NCBI GenBank assembly: GCA_028023455.1 | Contig: JAQFVV010013086.1 | Coordinates: forward strand, 172,001 to 236,000 | From: Epiperipatus broadwayi | Taxonomy: Eukaryota; Onychophora; Udeonychophora; Euonychophora; Peripatidae | DNA: 64,000 nucleotides | Direction: 5' to 3' | Shown: piece by piece, positions 57,960 to 64,000 of the stretch | How the letters are laid out: every line of letters starts with the position of its first letter | How positions within the stretch are numbered: the first letter of the stretch is position 1 | The notes under the pieces: model-generated | Told to the model about the DNA's origin: nothing | Database searches by the model: none | The model's input: the letters and a program-made list of their open reading frames with translations, nothing else | Translations under genes and position numbers: made by a program

Positions 57960-59400
57960 ATCATTTTCTTTTATTTAAAATCTCTGGTCATTATTGATTG
58001 AGGCAAGGGGCGGATTCATCAGATCACATATTTCATTTTTATGTCATGGTTCTTTATTACCACTCTTTTCTTTGATTGAATAGTCACTTGGGATAGGTGA
58101 TTGTAAATCACTTCTTGGCCTTTCTTTCTTTCTTACTTGAGTGATATCAGAATAACTTTCAGTTGTCTGAAAGGTTTTTTTGGTGCTTATTGCAATTACA
58201 GTGAGCTCACTAGGTTGGGGTTTAACTCCCCTCTCTCACACATTGTAGGCTGGTCTGGCACTGTCAAAAGTACTCAGCACCTTGGCCATTTTCTTGACTG
58301 ATTTTCTATCTGTACCTATGAGTTTTTTTTTAATGTTATGAAGAAAATTGTGCTGCGATATACAAATAATATGTTGCTCAGATGGTGGTTTGACATTAAG
58401 GAGTGTAATTTTGCTACTTGCCTTCTGAAGAATGTAGCAAAAGGTTTTCTGGGTCACCATTTATCCTGTGACACCTGTTGATAAATATTTTCTTGGCAAT
58501 CATCATTCCAATAGCTAGCAAGGCTTTTTTTATTTGGCAAAAGTGATATAAAGAATCCCACCTCGCTTGAGATCCCTCTTGTAAACAGCTGCATGCAATC
58601 ACAACCATAGCTTATTCACCTAGATGATTTAAGGTAAAATACATGTCGAGGCTATTTAAATGTTCTGTTGGAGCTTCATCTATGTCGCCAGAAAATAATC
58701 AATTTTTTTAAAAATTGATTTACAATTTCAGGGTTAGTTAATTTGCATATTTACATTTACACTATCATGGTCAGAATTATTTACTTTGATAAGCATCTTT
58801 TTTTACTTTTGTCCCAGTTTACCTACTGTTACTTTTGCTAATACTTACTTTATCTATTTTTTCTGTCAAATTACTAGTTTTGAAAATTTTCTATTTTAGT
58901 TTTCACTATTGCTTCTCATATTAGTCCTATATTTACATCATGTTCTACTTACCTTTTTTTATTATTTAGTATGCCATCTTGATTTGATTTTCAACTTGCA
59001 TTTTGTTTTTATTTACTCCTCTCATAATTTCCTTTCATTTTATCATAGCCTAGTCTGATTTGATTTTTTATTTTTTCCAAGCATTTTAGCATTCTTTTCT
59101 AATTTTCTGTTTGTTTCATTATACTGATTTTTCAGCTCTTTGGCCATTTCTTTACTTTAGCTTTTAAGCTATTTGGCCATTTCTTTATTCTCGTTTTTAG
59201 TCTTCAGGCATTTTTTTATTTTCTTCAGCTTGTTTTTCAAACATTCTAGTTATCAGCGCTATTATTTCATCATTTTCTTGATTATTCATGACTTCCTTTT
59301 TTTCAGTTTCATTTTGCCATTCCTTGCTGGGAACAATTTCTATTTTAGTAATCGGAGCCTCCATTTTAGTTCTTTTTCTTGCAATCATTTACAGTTGCAA
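57960..59400 (-). pseudogene. Decayed Gypsy gag fragment
   Basis: In element order: an N-terminal piece (59388-59197) with ITRMFEKQAEENKKMPED and coiled-coil-like sequence to about 59050, then a capsid piece (58710-58414) in which IACSCLQEGSQARWDSLY aligns by eye with IACSHIQGEVVEWWEAI of the intact Gag at 50919. A further piece at 58460-58236 follows. Frames are broken by stops. It is downstream, on the minus strand, of the repeat at 59840-60320, which may be its 5' LTR. Confidence 0.55.
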
Positions 59401-59839
59401 ACAATTTTGATATGACATCTTTGGCTTTTAAGTACTTCATTTTATTCACAATCTATTATTACTTTACTAATTTATTTGTTTTTTTAATTTATACTAAATA
59501 CGAGTAATCACCCAATTTTCCCTACCACATATTCCCTACACCATTTGCATGGAGATCTCTAACTTTTACCATTACCTACCCACACTTATTTATTTATTTA
59601 TAGAAATTACATATATTTATCTCTCCTTTTCTTTTTTATTTTAACAAAACTCACCTCACTTATTTTTCCTTCAACATATAAAATTATTGTTTTTTCCCAT
59701 TTTTTCCCTTTTTCATCTTCCATAAATTTATTCATTTTACTTTAATTATTATATTTTTTTATTTCTATGAGCTGATTATTTATATTACACTTTTTAATTA
59801 GAAGAATGTTTGAGCTCTCACATTGGATGCTATTTGTAA
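59401..59839. other. T-rich non-coding DNA
   Basis: Possible leader of the decayed gag fragment. No distinct signal. Confidence 0.35.
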
Positions 59840-60320
59840 TAAGATTTACCCTCCTTTGTGATTTATTCTATAACTATTATACACAGTATATATTATTTTA
59901 CATTATTAGCTCATTTTAATCTTTAAGATCTTATTTTGAGATCCTGTTACTCAAGCAGATGGAAATATGATCAATACTTACATATTAACCACACCTCTGG
60001 TTAGATCAAAATTAAATCTGCAGTCACATTTCCTGTCTAAAGTACAACCTGCATAACTTGAAAAAGTATGACACATTTTATGAGAATATATCATGGGGTT
60101 TAATCCACAGACATCATCAAACCTTAGACTGGACCTCATGAGATGACATGAACATGCTTCAAGCACTTAATCCTCAGTTAGCTATTAAAATGTGAGACTA
60201 GCATAACACAGTCTATTGAAATAAGATTATTAATGTAAACTCATAAGTAATGAAAAAGAGAAAGAGAGACTTGAGTCACACCAATAATTTACAACATTTA
60301 TTAAAAAAAATATTAAAAAA
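59840..60320 (-). repeat. LTR-like dispersed repeat, copy B
   Basis: Homologous to 44425-44885 in the same orientation. It lies between a decayed pol (higher coordinates) and a decayed gag (lower), so it could be a shared or single LTR of the old family. Clean TG...CA ends were not identified. Confidence 0.55.
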
Positions 60321-60329
60321 ATAAAAATT

Positions 60330-61960
60330 GTTTTAACTACAGATTTCCCATACCAGAGCCAATGCCCTTTTTTCTGTTACAAAGTCATTAAGCTCTGCAT
60401 CCTGCAATGGTCTGCTTATTAAATAAATTATGCTAAGACTACTGTCCACTTGGGCCTGCATTAAGGCTGTCCCTAATCCATATCCATTACTATCAACTTG
60501 GACCCAAAAGATTACTTTAGATCAGGGTAAACCTGCATTACCTGACTGAAAATTTTTTTCTTAATACCTCTGAAGCTTGCTCATCAGTCCATTTCCATGT
60601 GGTTTCATTTATGTAGTAATTGAAGCAATGGTTTCATCTCCATCACAAAGTTTTTATAGAATTTATTATAAAAATTACAAACCCAGAAATGCCTTAACCT
60701 GTTTTGGCATATGAGGGGTTAAGTACTCTTTAAATGCTTGAATATTGTCAGGATGGGGCTTCATTTTCTTGGTGTTGATCTATGCGCCAAAAAATTTACC
60801 TCTCTAGCTATTGTGCAGCTTTACTGAAGCTTGATGTGAATGTCCTTCTCTTCACATTCTTTCAACATATTAAGATGTTGTAAGTGCTTTTAGGAAAATT
60901 AGATGCAATAATCATATCATCCATGTTTAATGTAACCATGTTCTTGATCTCCAATAACAATACATGATCTAGACATTTTAAGAATCCCACTATTCCTTAC
61001 CCAAAAGCATTTTGTTGAATTGGTACTAGATACCATTATAATAAAATGCTGTCTATTTACAGTCTGTAGAATGTAATCTGATCTTTCAATAACTGGCACT
61101 TAGATCTAAAGTGGAAAAATTGTTTTGTCTCTGAATATAATCACTAATTCATGGATAAATGGAGAAATATTCTGATCAGGCCATGTTATTTTATTTAACT
61201 GTCTGGCATCCAGACACAGTCTTACTCACCCATCCTTTTTTATGATCACTAATGGATTATTGTAGGGGGGACGAACTCTGTATCATTGTTTTCCATTTCC
61301 CACTTTGGGGTAATTTTGTTGCTGCACCTCAGTCTTATATTAATGAGGTAAAGGATATAATCTTACCTGGTAGGGTATCTCACCCATAATCTTAATTCAG
61401 TGTTCATAATCCTTAATCATTCTAGGTATGGCAGAAAAAATTCATTTATATGTACCTAGTAAATTTTACAGGGCCCCCTTCAAAACACCATTTAGATGAT
61501 CTGTTATTTTATAAATCCTCTTTTCCATTATTGATCTTGGTGCCTCATACTTTATATTACATATTTCTTTCTTGCTTTATTTTTTCATTGTTTTCATCCC
61601 AAATCTTATTACTTCACCTTCACAGATATTTTTATTAATATAATCTTATCATACATCATTTTATGCATGAAGTCAGATCCTAGTACAGTTTCATGCACCA
61701 AGCTTTTCAAATCAGCATTACATGATAGATAATTTTATTCTTTATTCCAATCTGTACTCAAACTTGTTTTGAGCCTAATTGCAGCTTTCTGTTATTTGCC
61801 AAGGTTACTTGTGTATTTCTTACTGGGAGGTTTTGGATTTCCATGTGCTGTTTAATGATCAGCTCATATAGTGCCTCTGGAATTACTGCTATCTTGCTGC
61901 CAAAGTTTCACAGTGTCTGTACTTAAATCTCATTTATTAGTGTAGTCATTTTGGGGCATG
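60330..61960 (-). pseudogene. Decayed Gypsy pol (PR-RT-RNaseH)
   Basis: It aligns by eye, block by block, with the intact pol at 50380-47219. Matches are protease-end LGSDFM (about 61670), an RT block with RLCLDARQLNK (about 61200), MDDMIIAS (about 60905-60930) and an RNase H block with FWVQ.DS (about 60480-60510). Stops and frameshifts are frequent. The integrase is missing: sequence switches to the LTR-like repeat below 60330. The element is old and inactive. Confidence 0.75.
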
Positions 61961-61984
61961 CTTGAGGCATAAAATTAATGATTT

Positions 61985-62225
61985 CAATGGCCAATTCACA
62001 AATGAGGTTATGTACATCTTCGCTTGGATTATTTTATGGCTTTTTTTCACTTAGTACTAACATTCTCTTTCACTTTGGTCTTTACTAGATTTTTAACTTC
62101 ATTTAACACTGTTTTTATTTTACCTTTGAATTCTGTCATTAGATCCTTTATTCTTTCCTTAGATTCTTTATTCTTTCTTTAATTAATGACTCTACATCTT
62201 TATTTTCTACTTTACTATCACCAGC
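61985..62225 (-). pseudogene. Gag N-terminus of decayed Gypsy
   Basis: The frame beginning MAGDSKVENKDVESLIKERI at 62225 is Lys/Glu-rich and probably coiled coil, and it breaks up after about 60 codons. It lies where gag should precede the decayed protease, but the capsid region is missing, so gag is internally deleted. The frame remains open upstream through the adjacent tetranucleotide repeats, which is a coincidence of repeat length. Confidence 0.5.
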
Positions 62226-62235
62226 CATAATCTTA

Positions 62236-62483
<248 letters not shown>

Positions 62484-62540
62484 TATAACCTGAGGGAAAA
62501 TAAAAATAATGGTAATCAAGTATTTACCTTGCAATGACGT

Positions 62541-62561
62541 ATTTCGCCTGAAGGCTCACCA
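62541..62561 (-). other. Primer-binding site candidate of decayed Gypsy
   Basis: The minus strand reads TGGTGAGCCTTCAGGCGAAA one base after ATTACA, which would be the end of a 5' LTR starting (plus strand) at 62563. The position upstream of the gag remnant is right. The tRNA was not identified. Confidence 0.35.
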
Positions 62562-62562
62562 C

Positions 62563-62785
62563 TGTAATTATCCTATATGTGCAGGTGTGTGTAAGCTTAC
62601 CTGTACAGTGTATTAAAAGTAATTATTGTAACTTTCAAACAACCACATCTCCAGAGAAGGCACTTAGTGAGCTGAAATATAATTCAACAGCAGTGCTAAA
62701 AGAAAGATAAAAATTCCCATGTTTTTTTAATAACTGATATTAAGTTCAGAAATTAAAACATCATTTCTGAACTTGGGGGGAGTAA
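62563..62785. other. Possible LTR piece of decayed Gypsy
   Basis: Begins TGTAATTATCC next to the primer-binding-site candidate. It runs into a CTTGGGGGGAGTAA tract that looks like a polypurine tract for the next LTR. No far end was found. Confidence 0.3.
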
Positions 62786-63706
62786 TGTTATGTATGTGTA
62801 TGTTTATATTTTCTTACAGACACCTATGTATTTATAGAGACTCTTAGAGAGAAAGTTATAAGTTAAAATTATTAAAGAACATTTAAAAGGTTTATTCTTT
62901 TAAAGTAGAAATCAAAAATTATACTTTTTAGATTAGAAAACGATTAATTTCTAAAATGAACAATAGACTAATTAATTAGTGCAGTAGAAATGTTAAGGAA
63001 TGCGAGTAGATTCTCTTTTTTAGATAAACGACAATCTACAAAAATAACTATTCAATTAGTTAATCACCTGATTGGATGTGCAGAGAACCTACCAATCATT
63101 ACTGGTATTCGAAAACAATGAACTGCATAGCGATCGAGGAAAACCTCACTTGATTCTTGGAGCTTGAACTGTGTAGACAGTGACTTCAAGTGCGGAGATC
63201 TGGCTTCCGAACGTGGGAACAGTCAGATATGGCTCTTAAAAAGTCGCATTGATCTTTATTATTATTTTGATAATGCCTTCGTATATAATTAATTGTGTAT
63301 ATATATGTAAATAGCTAAACGTATAAGTGATCGTATATTAAAATTTATTCTTTAAATTAACCGTTAGTCGTTATGGCACTCATGGAAGTGTTTATTCTAG
63401 TATAGCTAGACACAGCATACACAAACACGCTAATTTTAAGCATAATAGTTTATTTATTGGACAATGAAAATTAATATTTTTTTAACTACTTCAATCCATC
63501 CTTTCTTGTCCGCGCAACTCTAATATTTCATTTAGTAACAAATCATAAAAATTAATATCAACATTAATATACTAACGTGTCTGCTAATATTAACAGTTGA
63601 ATGTAATTGGAAAATTCAAATAAAGTTAAATTCTAAAGACACTCAATACTTAATATTAGAAGATGGAAATAGTATTTATAAATACAACTAAAATACCATC
63701 ATAACA
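62786..63706 (+). mobile_element. Candidate LTR (TGTTATG...CATAACA)
   Basis: 921 bp with 7-bp mirrored ends TGTTATG/CATAACA. It is preceded by a purine tract (TTGGGGGGAG at 62773-62782), as for a plus-strand 3' LTR. A CpG-richer middle (63060-63250) and an AATAAA at about 63619-63624 fit promoter and polyadenylation regions. Flanking bases do not form a duplication, so it would be the end of a truncated element, not a solo LTR. Confidence 0.4.
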
Positions 63707-64000
63707 AACCTTCAGAAAAACATTAATTTTATTGCTTGAAAATTTTATAATCCCAGTAGATGGCGGTGCAAAAGAAAACTTTGAGATGAAAATAGGAATT
63801 GCCCTTTTTTCATGTAAAAAGGTTAGTTTATAGTTAACGCATTTTCAAAAGTCTTATATATATATTTTACACATTAATATTTGTTTATTTAAATTTGTTA
63901 GTGAATACCGCAAAAGAGAATGCATAATTGAATTAACTATAGCTTTGTGCGAGCAAATATTTAAATTTTACTTAATAATAACTGATGACTTCGTAGCAGT
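63707..64000. other. AT-rich DNA, nothing seen
   Basis: No feature supported up to the window end. Confidence 0.5.

Overview
This window is eukaryotic, very AT-rich and mostly transposon-derived. It holds at least four classes of mobile element: RTE-like non-LTR retrotransposons with an APE-type endonuclease, a Penelope-like GIY-YIG remnant, several generations of Ty3/Gypsy LTR retrotransposon, and hAT/foldback MITEs. It also has long TA, GT and ATAG microsatellites and sparse intron-bounded exon candidates. This mix suggests a large, repeat-rich invertebrate genome; a mollusc, possibly a cephalopod, is my guess, and nothing here proves it. No operon, CRISPR array, rRNA or convincing tRNA was seen.

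Layout. 1-5 kb: gene-poor, with a foldback element (420-785), a possible hAT transposase scrap and one weak exon candidate. 5-7.9 kb: RTE copy 1 (minus, heavily decayed). 8.5-10.4 kb: a TATA promoter and a coiled-coil gag-like ORF, probably a wrecked LTR element. 11.65-14.9 kb: RTE copy 2 (minus, best preserved). 15-15.5 kb: Penelope-like GIY-YIG remnant. 15.73-15.89 kb: a well-bounded coding exon on the minus strand. 16-24 kb: low-information AT-rich DNA with several small tandem repeats. 24.38-25.74 kb: candidate solo LTR. 27-28.7 kb: foldback elements. 30.8-34.5 kb: RTE copy 3 (plus), broken by a 606-bp insertion flanked by 8-bp duplications. 36.46-36.97 kb: hAT MITE with a perfect 8-bp duplication. 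38-39.2 kb: more foldback repeats. 40.5-40.9 kb: CpG-rich candidate promoter and first exon (plus). 43.47-43.62 kb: a second well-bounded minus-strand exon, phase-compatible with the one at 15.8 kb. 44.976-53.528 kb: a complete Gypsy element on the minus strand with near-identical LTRs. 54-57 kb: CpG-richer DNA and an unrecognised broken coding segment. 58-62.5 kb: decayed Gypsy relatives (a gag fragment, then a PR-RT-RNase H fragment). 62.8-63.7 kb: a candidate LTR.

How it works together. The only element that looks recently active is the 8.55-kb Gypsy: intact gag and pol, LTRs that differ by about eight substitutions by eye, and an ATAT duplication in a (TA)n tract. Its pol can only be reached by a -1 shift inside a 40-nt window containing a G7 run. 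The only credible host gene is a minus-strand, cysteine-rich protein, represented by two exons separated by a ~27.6-kb interval filled with transposons. I did not recognise the protein. I found no system that is clearly new to biology; the most unusual items are the foldback family, the frameshift window and the unidentified exons.
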